Below, one piece after another: positions 52,159-61,136 of a stretch of DNA of 64,000 bases. Every line of letters begins with the position of its first letter. The stretch's first letter is position 1. Origin of the DNA: Hyphomonadaceae bacterium (lineage in GTDB: Bacteria > Pseudomonadota > Alphaproteobacteria > Caulobacterales > Hyphomonadaceae); contig JANSYM010000002.1 of the NCBI GenBank assembly GCA_024742355.1, forward strand, positions 1 to 64,000, in the 5' to 3' direction. The position numbers and the translations under genes were made by a program. Below the pieces are notes generated by a model. It did not search any database and was not told where the DNA came from. It saw only the letters and a program-made list of their open reading frames with translations.

Positions 52159-54405
52159 ATGGCTGATACAGGAATTCTCTCCCGCCGCGGCTTTATCGTC
52201 GGCACCGGGGCCACTGGCCTCACCATTGGTATCCTCGCAAGTTGTTCGCCCGGCGCGTCGGGCCCTGAGGAGCCCGATTACTCGGACCTGCCCCCAAATG
52301 ATGAGGTCAATGCGTGGGTGCATATTGATCATGATGACACGGTGACCGTTCGCATTGCTCGTTCTGAAATGGGGCAAGGTACGCTCACCGGACTTGCACA
52401 ATTGGTGGCCGATGAACTCGATGCTGACTGGGACAAAGTCACAACGGTCTATCCAACCCCCGGCGAAAACCTGGCCCGCGAACGGGTCTGGCGCAGCTAC
52501 TCCACAGGTGGCAGCCAGGGCATCCGTGGATCGCAGGATTATGTCCGCGAAGGAGCCGCCGCCGCAAAAGCAATGCTGATCGAAGCCGCCGCGAACGAAT
52601 GGGGCGTTGCAGCCTCAGAATGTACGTCGGCCGATAGCGTGATTACGCACGGCCCAAGCGGCCAGACGACCACCTATGGCGCCGTTGCGGGCGCAGCAGG
52701 AAAGCTTGCACCGCCTCTGGAAGTGACCGTCAAAGACCCGAGCGAGTGGAAGATTATCGGCGAAGCCAAGAAGCGTCTCGATACCGCCGACAAGCTGATT
52801 GGTGCACAAGTCTATGGCGCGGATATCGGTCTCGAAGATGTTCTTAAAGACACTGACGCGACGCCGACAGAACTGCTGAGCGCCTCGATCCGCCAATCGC
52901 CGAAGATTGGAGCGACTGTTGCATCGTTTGACGCCGCAGCCGTGGAGAATATGCCGGGGGTCCGCAAAGTCGTTGCTTTAAACAATCCATTCGGTGAAGG
53001 GCAAAACGCGGTAGCCGTCATCGCCGAAACCTGGTGGCAGGCAAATTCCGCGCTGGATGCTTTGCCGATTGAATGGGAAGGCGGTGTCGATTTCTCGACC
53101 GAGGCTTTTGAGGCCGAACTCGATGATGGTCTGACTTCAGACGAGGCGTTCGTGGGTAATGGTGGTGGTGACCTCGCCGGCGCGTTTGCCGATGCTGCGC
53201 AGGTGATCGAAGCCACATACAATATGCCGTTTCAGAACCATGCGTGTATGGAGCCAATGAACACAACGGCGCTTTATACGGACGATAGGTGCGAAATCTG
53301 GTGCCCGACCCAAAATGGTGAAGCGGCCTTAGCGGCTGTATCTGAAGCGTCAGGCCTGGATATCCAGAATTGCGAGGTTTACAAAGTCCATCTTGGCGGT
53401 GGCTTCGGGCGCCGCGGTGCACCGGACTATGTCCAACAAGCCGTGATGCTGGCCATGGAGGTTCCGGGCACTCCAGTGAAGCTGCTCTGGACCCGCGAAG
53501 AAGACATGAAGCATGGCTTCTTTCATCCAACCACCAAGGGCCGCGTTCGCGGCGCACTGGACGCGGATGGCAATCTGACGGGTTTGCATCTGCGCATTTC
53601 CGGTCAGTCGATCCTCGCTGCCCTGATCCCACAAGCGCTTCAGGACGGTGTTGACTACGCGACCTTCCAGGGGTTGTTGCCGCCCGGCGTCGATCCACGT
53701 CTGGAAGACCAGACCTTGAAATATTCATTCGATAATTTCCTGGTCGATCACGCCATGCGTAATCCGCCCGTACGGCCTGGATTTTGGCGCGGCGTGAACC
53801 TGAACCAGAACGCCATCTACCTTGAGTGCTTCATGGATGAGCTGGCGCATGCGGCTGGGCGCGATCCTCTGGAGTTTCGTCTGGCGCACCTCCAGGACAG
53901 CCCGGAAGCAGCAGCTGTCTTGCAAGCCGTCGCCGATCGCTCCGGATGGGGCCAGGATGACGGCAAGCATCGCGGCCTCTGCGTTATGTATGGCTTTGGC
54001 TCGTACGTCGCGGCCTGTTCGGAAGTCACAGTTGACGAGGACGGCGTGCTATCGATCGATCGCATCGTCGCCGCGACCGATCCGGGGCATGCGGTAAACC
54101 CGCAGCAAATCGAAGCCCAGGTTGAAGGGTCATTCGTCTACGGGCTTTCGGCCATGCTGTTTGGTGAAATCACATTTGAGGACGGTGTGGCACAGGAGAC
54201 GAATTTCGACACATTCAACTCCATGCGCATTGTCGACATGCCGGAAGTCGAAACGATCATCATGCCGTCGGGTGGTTTCTGGGGCGGGGTTGGCGAACCA
54301 ACCATCGCCGTGGCAGCACCATCGGTTCTCAACGCGATCTATGCGGCGACGGGCAAACGTGTCCGTCAGCTGCCGATCAAGGATCAGAACTTGCGGGATG
54401 CCTAA
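52159..54405 (+). CDS. Molybdenum hydroxylase catalytic subunit (IorB type, Tat-exported)
   Basis: A 748-aa xanthine-dehydrogenase-family molybdopterin subunit. A Tat signal LSRRGFIVG (residues 8-16) leads to a possible lipobox ILASC (Cys29), so the enzyme is periplasmic. GGFGRRGAPDYVQQA binds the cofactor and VGEPTIAVAAP near the C-terminus carries the conserved active-site Glu. Known relatives hydroxylate N-heterocycles or oxidise aldehydes; the substrate here is unknown. Its stop overlaps the cytochrome c gene by 8 bp, tying it to the downstream Fcc/Sox genes. Confidence 0.92.
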   Translation: MADTGILSRRGFIVGTGATGLTIGILASCSPGASGPEEPDYSDLPPNDEVNAWVHIDHDDTVTVRIARSEMGQGTLTGLAQLVADELDADWDKVTTVYPTPGENLARERVWRSYSTGGSQGIRGSQDYVREGAAAAKAMLIEAAANEWGVAASECTSADSVITHGPSGQTTTYGAVAGAAGKLAPPLEVTVKDPSEWKIIGEAKKRLDTADKLIGAQVYGADIGLEDVLKDTDATPTELLSASIRQSPKIGATVASFDAAAVENMPGVRKVVALNNPFGEGQNAVAVIAETWWQANSALDALPIEWEGGVDFSTEAFEAELDDGLTSDEAFVGNGGGDLAGAFADAAQVIEATYNMPFQNHACMEPMNTTALYTDDRCEIWCPTQNGEAALAAVSEASGLDIQNCEVYKVHLGGGFGRRGAPDYVQQAVMLAMEVPGTPVKLLWTREEDMKHGFFHPTTKGRVRGALDADGNLTGLHLRISGQSILAALIPQALQDGVDYATFQGLLPPGVDPRLEDQTLKYSFDNFLVDHAMRNPPVRPGFWRGVNLNQNAIYLECFMDELAHAAGRDPLEFRLAHLQDSPEAAAVLQAVADRSGWGQDDGKHRGLCVMYGFGSYVAACSEVTVDEDGVLSIDRIVAATDPGHAVNPQQIEAQVEGSFVYGLSAMLFGEITFEDGVAQETNFDTFNSMRIVDMPEVETIIMPSGGFWGGVGEPTIAVAAPSVLNAIYAATGKRVRQLPIKDQNLRDA

Positions 54406-54745
54406 GACGAGCCTTCTTGTCGTCGCACCGCTGTTTGGCTTTTTGAGCCTTGCAGGGTGCGGCGATACGAGCCCGTCATTGGACGATCCCGCGAACAACA
54501 CGATAGGCGCCGCGACGGACCGTGCGACCGCACTTGCAATGGCCTGTTCCGGGTGCCACGCGGCTCAAAGCGATGCCGTGGTTTCGCTCGACGAGTATGG
54601 CGCCGATGCTTTGCGCGACGCGTTGCGCCGCTATAAAACAGAATCGGATGGAACGACCGTCATGCACCGTCTCGCACGGGGGTATTCAGACGAGGACGTG
54701 GATCTGCTGGCCACATATTTTGATACAGAGGGCGTTGAGCCATGA
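54398..54745 (+). CDS. Small monoheme cytochrome c lipoprotein (FccA/SoxE-like)
   Basis: A 115-aa cytochrome with lipobox SLAGC (Cys21) and one heme site CSGCH (residues 50-54); a candidate axial Met is in TVMHRLARGYS. Sitting between the molybdenum enzyme and an FccB-like flavoprotein, it may serve both: IorAB-type enzymes often have a cytochrome c partner, and FccB needs a cytochrome subunit. It overlaps the upstream gene by 8 bp and the next by 4 bp. Confidence 0.85.
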   Translation: MPKTSLLVVAPLFGFLSLAGCGDTSPSLDDPANNTIGAATDRATALAMACSGCHAAQSDAVVSLDEYGADALRDALRRYKTESDGTTVMHRLARGYSDEDVDLLATYFDTEGVEP

Positions 54746-56013
54746 TTGGTTTGGACCGCCGCAGTCTGCTCAAAGGGCTTGGACTGGGCGCAGCTGCGCT
54801 CACCCTGCCCTTTCAGGCGTTCGCACGGTCAAAAGCCAATATCGTCGTGATTGGAGGCGGATTCGGAGGGGCCAGTGCTGCGCGTACGCTGGCGACGCTC
54901 CTGCCATCTGCCTCGGTGACGCTCGTCGACGCCAATCCAGTCTATACCGCCTGCCCTTTCAGCAATCTGGTTTTGGGCACAGATCGCCCACTCAGCGCTC
55001 AACAATTTGGGTATGACAGCTTGCAGCGCCTTGGCGTGACCGTCGTGACGGCGCTGGCCACGGATATTGATCCGGTCGCACAGACGGTGACCCTGCAAGG
55101 TGCCGAAGATCTGACGTATGACCGCCTCATCCTGTCGCCAGGCATCGATATGCGGTGGAATGCCCTGGAAGGATATGACGAGGCGGCCGCCGAACTTCTG
55201 CCGCACGCCTGGAAGGCTGGACCGCAAACGACGTTGTTACGGCAACAGCTCGACGCACTTGAAGACGGTGATAATGTCATCATGAGTGTGCCCACAGCGC
55301 CATTTCGCTGTCCACCCGGACCTTATGAACGGGCGAGCCTGATTGCGCATTACTTGAAAACACGGAAGCCACGGTCAAAACTCATTGTACTGGACGCCAA
55401 GGATAGCTTTTCAAAAATGGCCCTGTTTCAGGAGGCCTGGTCCGAACACTATCCGGATCATCTGGAATGGCGCGGTGCCAGCGATGATGGAACCGTCGCG
55501 CGCGTCGACGCGGTCGGGCGCGCCCTGGAAACAGATTTTGAAACCTTCTATGCACCTGTCATCAATGTGATCCCACCGCAAAAAACGGGGTTCATCGCTG
55601 ATCGCGCGGGGGTCAGCGATGCCACGGGGTGGTGCCCGATCGATCCCCTGGCCTTTGAATCCACGCTGCAAGACAATATTCACGTGATCGGCGACGCTAC
55701 GATTGCTGCGCCCATGCCGAAGTCCGCATTCTCTGCAAATCTACAAGCCAAGATCTGCGCCCTCGGCGTGGCGCGCCTTGTTTCCGGATTGTCGCCTGAG
55801 CCCACGGTGCTCGCAAACACTTGTTACTCATTCACGACACCGGACGAAGCGATTTCGATTGCGGGTGTGTACTCCAATGAAAACAACGCACTAAAGAGCA
55901 TCTCCGGCGCTGGCGGCGTGAGCCCCTTGGCGGCGGATAAGACAATTCGGGCTCAAGAAGCTGCGCAAGCTCGGTCCTGGTTTGAAACGATCACCTCGGG
56001 AGCTTTTGGATGA
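54742..56013 (+). CDS. Flavocytochrome c sulfide dehydrogenase flavin subunit (FccB/SoxF-like)
   Basis: A 423-aa FAD protein that in relatives oxidises sulfide to sulfur in the periplasm. A Tat signal (DRRSLLKG, residues 5-12) precedes IVVIGGGFGGASAARTL. The redox cysteines typical of FccB are present: C71 (TACPFSNLVLG) and the later Cys in ANTCYSFTTPDEA. The C-terminal ETITSGAFG region is normal. It lies between the small cytochrome c and soxX with 4-bp overlaps on both sides. Confidence 0.92.
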   Translation: MIGLDRRSLLKGLGLGAAALTLPFQAFARSKANIVVIGGGFGGASAARTLATLLPSASVTLVDANPVYTACPFSNLVLGTDRPLSAQQFGYDSLQRLGVTVVTALATDIDPVAQTVTLQGAEDLTYDRLILSPGIDMRWNALEGYDEAAAELLPHAWKAGPQTTLLRQQLDALEDGDNVIMSVPTAPFRCPPGPYERASLIAHYLKTRKPRSKLIVLDAKDSFSKMALFQEAWSEHYPDHLEWRGASDDGTVARVDAVGRALETDFETFYAPVINVIPPQKTGFIADRAGVSDATGWCPIDPLAFESTLQDNIHVIGDATIAAPMPKSAFSANLQAKICALGVARLVSGLSPEPTVLANTCYSFTTPDEAISIAGVYSNENNALKSISGAGGVSPLAADKTIRAQEAAQARSWFETITSGAFG

Positions 56014-56468
56014 TCTGGCGCGCGCTTGCGGCGGGCTTGTGCCTAAGCGCCTGCGGCGCTCCAAATTCCGCTTTGATTGATCAAGACATGATCACCGGTG
56101 ACTCGATTGAGCAGCCTTTGGTCAACGCCCCTGGTGATCCCGTTCGCGGGCAGCGTCTTTTCGTAGATCGAGATGCGGGCCATTGTGTGCTTTGTCATCA
56201 AGTGATGGGTTTGGACGCCGAATTTCAGGGAAATATCGGACCAGATCTGTCTTTAGTGGGCGCGCGATTGAGCCCCGGTCAGCTTCGTCTACGCATCGTC
56301 GATTATCAAATTGTGCGACCTGGGACGCTGATGCCCTCCTATTATCGCATTCATGACCTACATCAGGTGGAAGAAACCCATTCCGGGGCGCCAATTTTGT
56401 CGGCGCGGGACATTGAGGATATTGTTGCTTACCTGGAGCGACGTAAGGACGTAGAAGACGATGCATAA
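56010..56468 (+). CDS. soxX: SoxX monoheme cytochrome c
   Basis: SoxX pairs with SoxA to couple thiosulfate or another sulfur compound to the SoxY carrier. The 152-aa protein has a lipobox-like LSAC (Cys15), heme site CVLCH (C59-H63), NIGPDLSLVGARLS and VRPGTLMPSYY with the candidate Met ligand. It overlaps soxY by 8 bp. The lipoprotein form is inferred. Confidence 0.9.
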   Translation: MIWRALAAGLCLSACGAPNSALIDQDMITGDSIEQPLVNAPGDPVRGQRLFVDRDAGHCVLCHQVMGLDAEFQGNIGPDLSLVGARLSPGQLRLRIVDYQIVRPGTLMPSYYRIHDLHQVEETHSGAPILSARDIEDIVAYLERRKDVEDDA

Positions 56469-56925
56469 GACGCCGCCAATACTCAGCCGGAGGGACCTGC
56501 TCTCAGTCGGTGTGGGTGCTGTGATCGTGTCTGCATCGCCGCTGCGGAGCTTCGCCGCTCAGGCGGATTTAGATCGTGCGCAAAAGGAATTGTTCGGCGA
56601 TCGTCCTGTCACGGAAGGCCGGGTCGCCTTGACCTTGCCTCCGATCGCAGAGAACGGCTATTCGGTGCCGCTTTCGGTCGACATTGAAAGTCCCATGACC
56701 GATCAGGATTACGTCAAACGCGTGGCGATTCTGTCGCCTAGAAACCCCCTGCCCCTGATTGCGCAGTTCCAATTTACCCCGCAATCGGGCCGGGCACGCG
56801 TTGATGCCCGTATTCGGATGTCGGGCACACAATCCATCCAGGCAATCGCTGAGATGAATGACGGTTCGCTCTGGTCTGGCAGCCGCGAAACCGTCGTGAC
56901 GCTCGCCGCTTGCGTGGTGCTATAG
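56461..56925 (+). CDS. soxY: SoxY sulfur-carrier protein with an atypical C-terminal arm
   Basis: SoxY carries sulfur intermediates on a C-terminal Cys. The 154-aa protein has a Tat signal (SRRDLLSVG), then the SoxY immunoglobulin-like domain including VPLSVDIESPM and YVKRVAILSPRNPLP. The classic swinging arm ends GGCGG, but here the last residues are TLAACVVL: Cys151 is kept while the flexible glycines are replaced by Ala and Val. The reading frame and stop are clear, so it is not an obvious frameshift. It lies between soxX and soxZ. Confidence 0.88.
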   Translation: MHKTPPILSRRDLLSVGVGAVIVSASPLRSFAAQADLDRAQKELFGDRPVTEGRVALTLPPIAENGYSVPLSVDIESPMTDQDYVKRVAILSPRNPLPLIAQFQFTPQSGRARVDARIRMSGTQSIQAIAEMNDGSLWSGSRETVVTLAACVVL

Positions 56926-56933
56926 AGAGAAAC

Positions 56934-57254
56934 ATGGCCAGCATTCGTCTCGCAGTCCCGGAAACCGCCAGAGTCGATGAAATAGTCGAAGTGAAGGCGT
57001 TGATCCGCCACCCAATGGAAAGTGGGCACAGGCGGGGCTCGCGAGGCGAAGTAATACCGCGCGACATCATCACACGATTTGAATGCCGCTATGCCGGCGC
57101 GTTGGTGTTTGCTGGCGACTTTCATCCCGGCATCGCCGCAAACCCGTTGATAACGTTCCATGTGCGGGCGACGCGTAGCGGGGATTTAGAGTTCACGTGG
57201 ACTGATCAGCACGGAGAAAGCTGGTCCGAATCCGCCACGCTGACGGTGACATGA
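56934..57254 (+). CDS. soxZ: SoxZ sulfur-carrier partner
   Basis: A 106-aa protein forming the SoxYZ heterodimer. It starts MASIRLAVPETARVDEIVEVKALIRHPMESG, the standard SoxZ opening, and ends in a beta-sandwich strand TWTDQHGESW. It has no signal peptide and should leave the cell with SoxY by Tat hitch-hiking. The start is 8 bp after soxY and the TGA overlaps soxA. Confidence 0.93.
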   Translation: MASIRLAVPETARVDEIVEVKALIRHPMESGHRRGSRGEVIPRDIITRFECRYAGALVFAGDFHPGIAANPLITFHVRATRSGDLEFTWTDQHGESWSESATLTVT

Positions 57255-58030
57255 ACCGGATTGTCGGCTGTGTGAGCCTGGCGACAATAGCGGCGTGCAG
57301 CGCGCCCCCTCAAGAGCGCGCCCATGACCGCCTGTCGCCTGATGAGATTGTTTCCGGAAGCGTATTCCTGACCGCTGAAACACGTGCCTTGCAGGCAGAT
57401 GATTTTGCCAATCCGGGGTTCCTTTGGGTCGATCGCGGTGAGGCCTTGTTTTCTGAAGCGCCCCAGACAGGACCGGCGTGTGTATCGTGTCACGCAGATG
57501 GGCTGGCAGGCGTTGCAGCAACTTATCCTGCTTATGATTCAGACACAGACACAGTCCTCAACATTGAAGGCCGTATCAATCAATGCCGCGCAAAACATCA
57601 GGGCGCATCCAGCCTCGATTATGAGAGTGATGAGCTTTTATCGCTGACGGCCTATATTGCCAATCAATCGCGCGGAGCCCCCGTTTCAGTCGACACCTCC
57701 GGATCAGCCAGAGCGGTGTATGAAGAAGGAGCGCGCTATTTCCGCACGCGCCGCGGTCAGTTCAATCTGTCCTGCCAGCAGTGTCACACCGAAAACTGGG
57801 GCAAACGTCTGCGCGGAGACACGTTGAGCCAGGGGCACGGCAATGGCTTTCCAGCATATCGATTGGAGTGGCAATCCATGGGGTCTCTGCATCGGCGGTT
57901 GAGAGACTGCGACATGGGCGTTCGAGCAGAACCCCTGCCCTATGGCGACCCGCTCTACATTGCCGTGGAGCTCTATCTTGCCGCTCGTGCGGATGGCCTC
58001 GAAGTCGAAAGCCCAGCAGTGCGGAGATAA
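57251..58030 (+). CDS. soxA: SoxA diheme cytochrome c
   Basis: SoxA with SoxX forms the sulfur-carrier ligating cytochrome. The 259-aa protein has lipobox-like IAAC (Cys16), heme sites CVSCH (C77-H81) and CQQCH (C175-H179), and the active-site Cys220 in LRDCDMGVRAEP that becomes the persulfide heme ligand. The C-terminal VELYLAARADGLEVESPAVR is family-typical. A bidirectional terminator ends the operon directly after; soxB and soxCD are not found here. Confidence 0.93.
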   Translation: MNRIVGCVSLATIAACSAPPQERAHDRLSPDEIVSGSVFLTAETRALQADDFANPGFLWVDRGEALFSEAPQTGPACVSCHADGLAGVAATYPAYDSDTDTVLNIEGRINQCRAKHQGASSLDYESDELLSLTAYIANQSRGAPVSVDTSGSARAVYEEGARYFRTRRGQFNLSCQQCHTENWGKRLRGDTLSQGHGNGFPAYRLEWQSMGSLHRRLRDCDMGVRAEPLPYGDPLYIAVELYLAARADGLEVESPAVRR

Positions 58031-58034
58031 AAAA

Positions 58035-58067
58035 AATGGCGGGCCCGAAAGCCCGCCATTCTTGTTT
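58035..58067. terminator. Bidirectional terminator between soxA and the TonB receptor
   Basis: A 10-bp stem AATGGCGGGC / GCCCGCCATT with a 6-base loop, flanked by A-runs on the left and CTTGTTT on the right. It serves convergent soxA and the minus-strand receptor gene. Confidence 0.88.
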
Positions 58068-58082
58068 CGAATTAGGTCGCTC

Positions 58083-61000
58083 TTAGAACGATGCCTTAAC
58101 ACCAACGGTCCACAGACGGCCAAGTGTCTCATACGCACTTGGGAATGTGTTACCGAAGTTACGAGCAGTCGAACCAGCGCCGTTACCAACGATCGGAGGC
58201 TCTTCGTCGAAGAGGTTCCGAATGTTCGCAGACAGGGTGACATTCTCGTTGATGTCCCAGCTACCAGACAGGTCAAAGCGATGCTGCGCATCGATCGTTT
58301 CGAATGCATCGAACGTACCTGCACGCTGAGCGTCCTGAATGTCGACTTCACCGAAGTACCGCCACAGCAGAGACGCCGTGTACGGGCCTTTGCGCCATGT
58401 GGTGCGCTGGTTGAAGCGAAGCTCAGGTGTTGGCTGACAATCGTTACCGAAACGACCCAGGCAATCGATCACAGGAGTTGTGCTCGAAGACTGGCTTTCG
58501 TTCGCGGTCTGAAGTGTCGCAAAGAAGCCTACGCTCAGTTCACCGATTTCGCCCATATCCCAGTCAGTGTCGACGCTGAAGTCGATACCTTCTGCTGCGC
58601 GATAGTCGAGATTGGTCGTGAACAGGTTCACGCCAGCACCAGATGTGGCAAGCGTACCGCCAATACGGTTGATCTTGGCACATTCGGTAACATCGCCACC
58701 GATATAGCAGTTGTCGAGAACCTCTTGCGGGCTGAACTCGCCAATCTCGTCCGTGATTTCGATTTCATAGTAATCGAGGGTGACGAGACCAGAAGTCATG
58801 TTGCCAAAGGTTGGTGTCTGCCAGGTCATACCAATGGTGAACGTGTCACCGGTTTCTGGCTCAGGCAGAGCGTTCGGGTCAGTACCTTCAAACGTGTTGA
58901 TCTGGCTCGACACGATGTCCGGAACAATACCGATCAGCGGCGTGATCACACCTGTAGAGTTACAAAGTGTTTGCAGCTGTGGGTTCGACGCCAGAGTAGA
59001 TGCGATCAGGCTTGCCTGAACCGTGCCCGTACCATCCTGGAACGCTGGGTTACCATTAGAGCATGGGTCGAAGCTCGCGTCTTCGAGACCGGTTACAACC
59101 GGGCTACCCAGTTCGCCAATGTTTGGTGCACGAACTGCGCGCTGTTGCATGACGCGGAAACGCAGACCATCAACAACTTCCCAGTTCAAACCGGCTTTCC
59201 AGGTTTCGTTATTACCGAAAGAGGAATAGTCCGCGGCACGGAAACCAAGCTCGAGTTCGAGGTTCTTGGCGAATTCCATGTCCTGCACCAGCGGGACAAA
59301 TGCTTCACCATAAAACTCGGTTACGTCGAACGAAGAACCGATTGGCAGAACCGTACCACCGGCACCACCGAGACAGCTGGTTGGCGGCTCTTTCAAGCAC
59401 TCGTCCGGTGTAGAGGAACCGATTTCTTCACGGTATTCAGCACCAATTGACACCGTCACAGGGTTTGCTGCGGTCGGCATTTGGAGCGCGTCGATCGGGC
59501 CATACGCCACGGCACTGAAGACGTTCTGTTCATAATCAGACTTCAGGATACCCGTGGCGCTATTCGCCGCAGCCATAGCTGGTGTGATTGAACCGAAACC
59601 TGTTGAGAACAAGTCGATCGGCACACAGCCCGCGACAGCTGACGTTGCACCAGGTGCAAGACACTGGGTCGCGTCAATCGTATTCAGAGCGTCAGCAAAT
59701 GCAGATACGTTGGTGTATCCGCCGCGGACTTCAGTCCGGTCAGCTTCAGCGTGTGAATAGTAGACGTCGTAATCCCAATCGCCCCAGAGATCGCCGCGAA
59801 GACCGGCAACGAACTGGAAGTTGTTGGAATCATAGTTTGTCGAACGTGTTCCAAGCTCGAGCGTACGACGGCGGACCGGCGCAGTAATCGAGTCGTTCAC
59901 ATCGAATACACCATTGCTGTTCAGATCATTGACACCAGCATCAGCGAACGAGACCAGCGGGTTCGCCGCCAGGAATGTGTTAATGTTGTTGACGATCGTG
60001 TTCCGAGCATTGTCGGACAGGAACGGGTTCTGCAGCGGAATTTCAAACCGGTTGCCGAAAACACCTGATGGCGCAACTTGCTGGCGAACGTTGATCGCGG
60101 CGAAGTTTGCACGTGCATAGGCTTCAAAGTGGTTGTTGATCTCGTAACGGCCTGTTGCCATCGTCACAAAGCGCTCTTGTGGCGTTTGCAGATAGTTGAA
60201 CGGGCTGAAGTTGAATCGAGAACAACGTGGACCAACGGTACCATCGTTCAAGAACTGGATCGTTCCGCTGAGCAGATCGATCGCGGTCGGCATGGCTGTC
60301 GTCGAACCAACACCGGTTGATGCCAGCGTCGCGTTTGGTGCGTCACAGTTTGCATCTGGGCTCGCGGGAGCACCACCAGCGTTTGGACCGTTGGCAGTCG
60401 AAACACCGAACTCGGAATAGTCACGGTCGCCGAGCAGTACGCCCTTACGATCGGTGAAATCCAGAGCCAGAGTTACGTTACCACGGCCATTGTCGAGGTT
60501 TGCACCCAGCAATGTCGAGATGCTGTAAACTTCCGAGTCGCCCCAAAGTTCGCCGTCGCCCTGCTCAGAGAAGCGGTAACGCGACGCAACTTCGACACCT
60601 TCGAAATCGTCTCTCAGAATGAAGTTGACCGCACCGGCCATCGCATCCGACCCGTAAACAGCCGATGCACCGCCGGTAACAACGTCAATGCGGTCCAGCA
60701 TGATGACCGGGATCGCAGAAATATCGACTTCACCGTCAGTGTCGAATGGCACCATGCGCTTTCCGTCGACCAGAACCAGCGTACGCTGATCGCCGAGGCC
60801 GCGCAGGTCAACCGAAGTCGCACCCGCTGTACCGTTATTGACGTTCTCGTTGTCGCCCGGAAGCGCAACAGGAAGGTCACGGAACAAGCGCTCAACTTCG
60901 ACAGATTGCGTCAGTTCGAACTCTTCTTGGCCGAGGGTTGTAATTGGGCTCGATGAAACGATCCCAGGCGCTTGGATGCGTGTACCGGTGATGATCACCG

Positions 61001-61136
61001 TATCCTGACGCAGATCGTCTGCGTCTACAGTGGAAACAGGCGTCGGTGCGTCTGTTTCCTGAGCCATGGCAGGCACGGCATAAATACCGAATGAAGCACC
61101 GGCGATAATCGACGACGCAAACAAACGGCTTTTCAT
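58083..61136 (-). CDS. Large TonB-dependent outer-membrane receptor
   Basis: A 1017-aa receptor. Signal peptide cleaved near AMAQE (residue 25), TonB-box-like DTVIITGTRI at about 44-53, plug with VDLRGLGDQRTLVLVDGKRMVPFD and GGASAVYGSDAMAGAVNFI, and a long barrel ending VGVKASF. ATG 61136 with GAGAGGGA upstream replaces the longer track start. Many extracellular-loop cysteines (for example PTSCLGG, NDCQPTPE) are present. It is transcribed alone; the substrate cannot be inferred. A plus-strand 502-aa ORF over it is a shadow. Confidence 0.95.
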   Translation of the reverse strand: MKSRLFASSIIAGASFGIYAVPAMAQETDAPTPVSTVDADDLRQDTVIITGTRIQAPGIVSSSPITTLGQEEFELTQSVEVERLFRDLPVALPGDNENVNNGTAGATSVDLRGLGDQRTLVLVDGKRMVPFDTDGEVDISAIPVIMLDRIDVVTGGASAVYGSDAMAGAVNFILRDDFEGVEVASRYRFSEQGDGELWGDSEVYSISTLLGANLDNGRGNVTLALDFTDRKGVLLGDRDYSEFGVSTANGPNAGGAPASPDANCDAPNATLASTGVGSTTAMPTAIDLLSGTIQFLNDGTVGPRCSRFNFSPFNYLQTPQERFVTMATGRYEINNHFEAYARANFAAINVRQQVAPSGVFGNRFEIPLQNPFLSDNARNTIVNNINTFLAANPLVSFADAGVNDLNSNGVFDVNDSITAPVRRRTLELGTRSTNYDSNNFQFVAGLRGDLWGDWDYDVYYSHAEADRTEVRGGYTNVSAFADALNTIDATQCLAPGATSAVAGCVPIDLFSTGFGSITPAMAAANSATGILKSDYEQNVFSAVAYGPIDALQMPTAANPVTVSIGAEYREEIGSSTPDECLKEPPTSCLGGAGGTVLPIGSSFDVTEFYGEAFVPLVQDMEFAKNLELELGFRAADYSSFGNNETWKAGLNWEVVDGLRFRVMQQRAVRAPNIGELGSPVVTGLEDASFDPCSNGNPAFQDGTGTVQASLIASTLASNPQLQTLCNSTGVITPLIGIVPDIVSSQINTFEGTDPNALPEPETGDTFTIGMTWQTPTFGNMTSGLVTLDYYEIEITDEIGEFSPQEVLDNCYIGGDVTECAKINRIGGTLATSGAGVNLFTTNLDYRAAEGIDFSVDTDWDMGEIGELSVGFFATLQTANESQSSSTTPVIDCLGRFGNDCQPTPELRFNQRTTWRKGPYTASLLWRYFGEVDIQDAQRAGTFDAFETIDAQHRFDLSGSWDINENVTLSANIRNLFDEEPPIVGNGAGSTARNFGNTFPSAYETLGRLWTVGVKASF

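Noticed and set aside
56461-56930. A frameshift at the soxY end hiding a normal GGCGG arm
   Set aside because: Neither alternative frame near the stop encodes GGCGG, and soxZ follows with normal spacing, so the arm is taken as real.
57942-59450. A 502-aa plus-strand ORF opposite the large TonB receptor
   Set aside because: It is antisense to a receptor with clear plug, barrel and terminal Phe; the ORF has no recognisable domain, no ribosome site and unusual Cys/Arg/Thr-rich composition.
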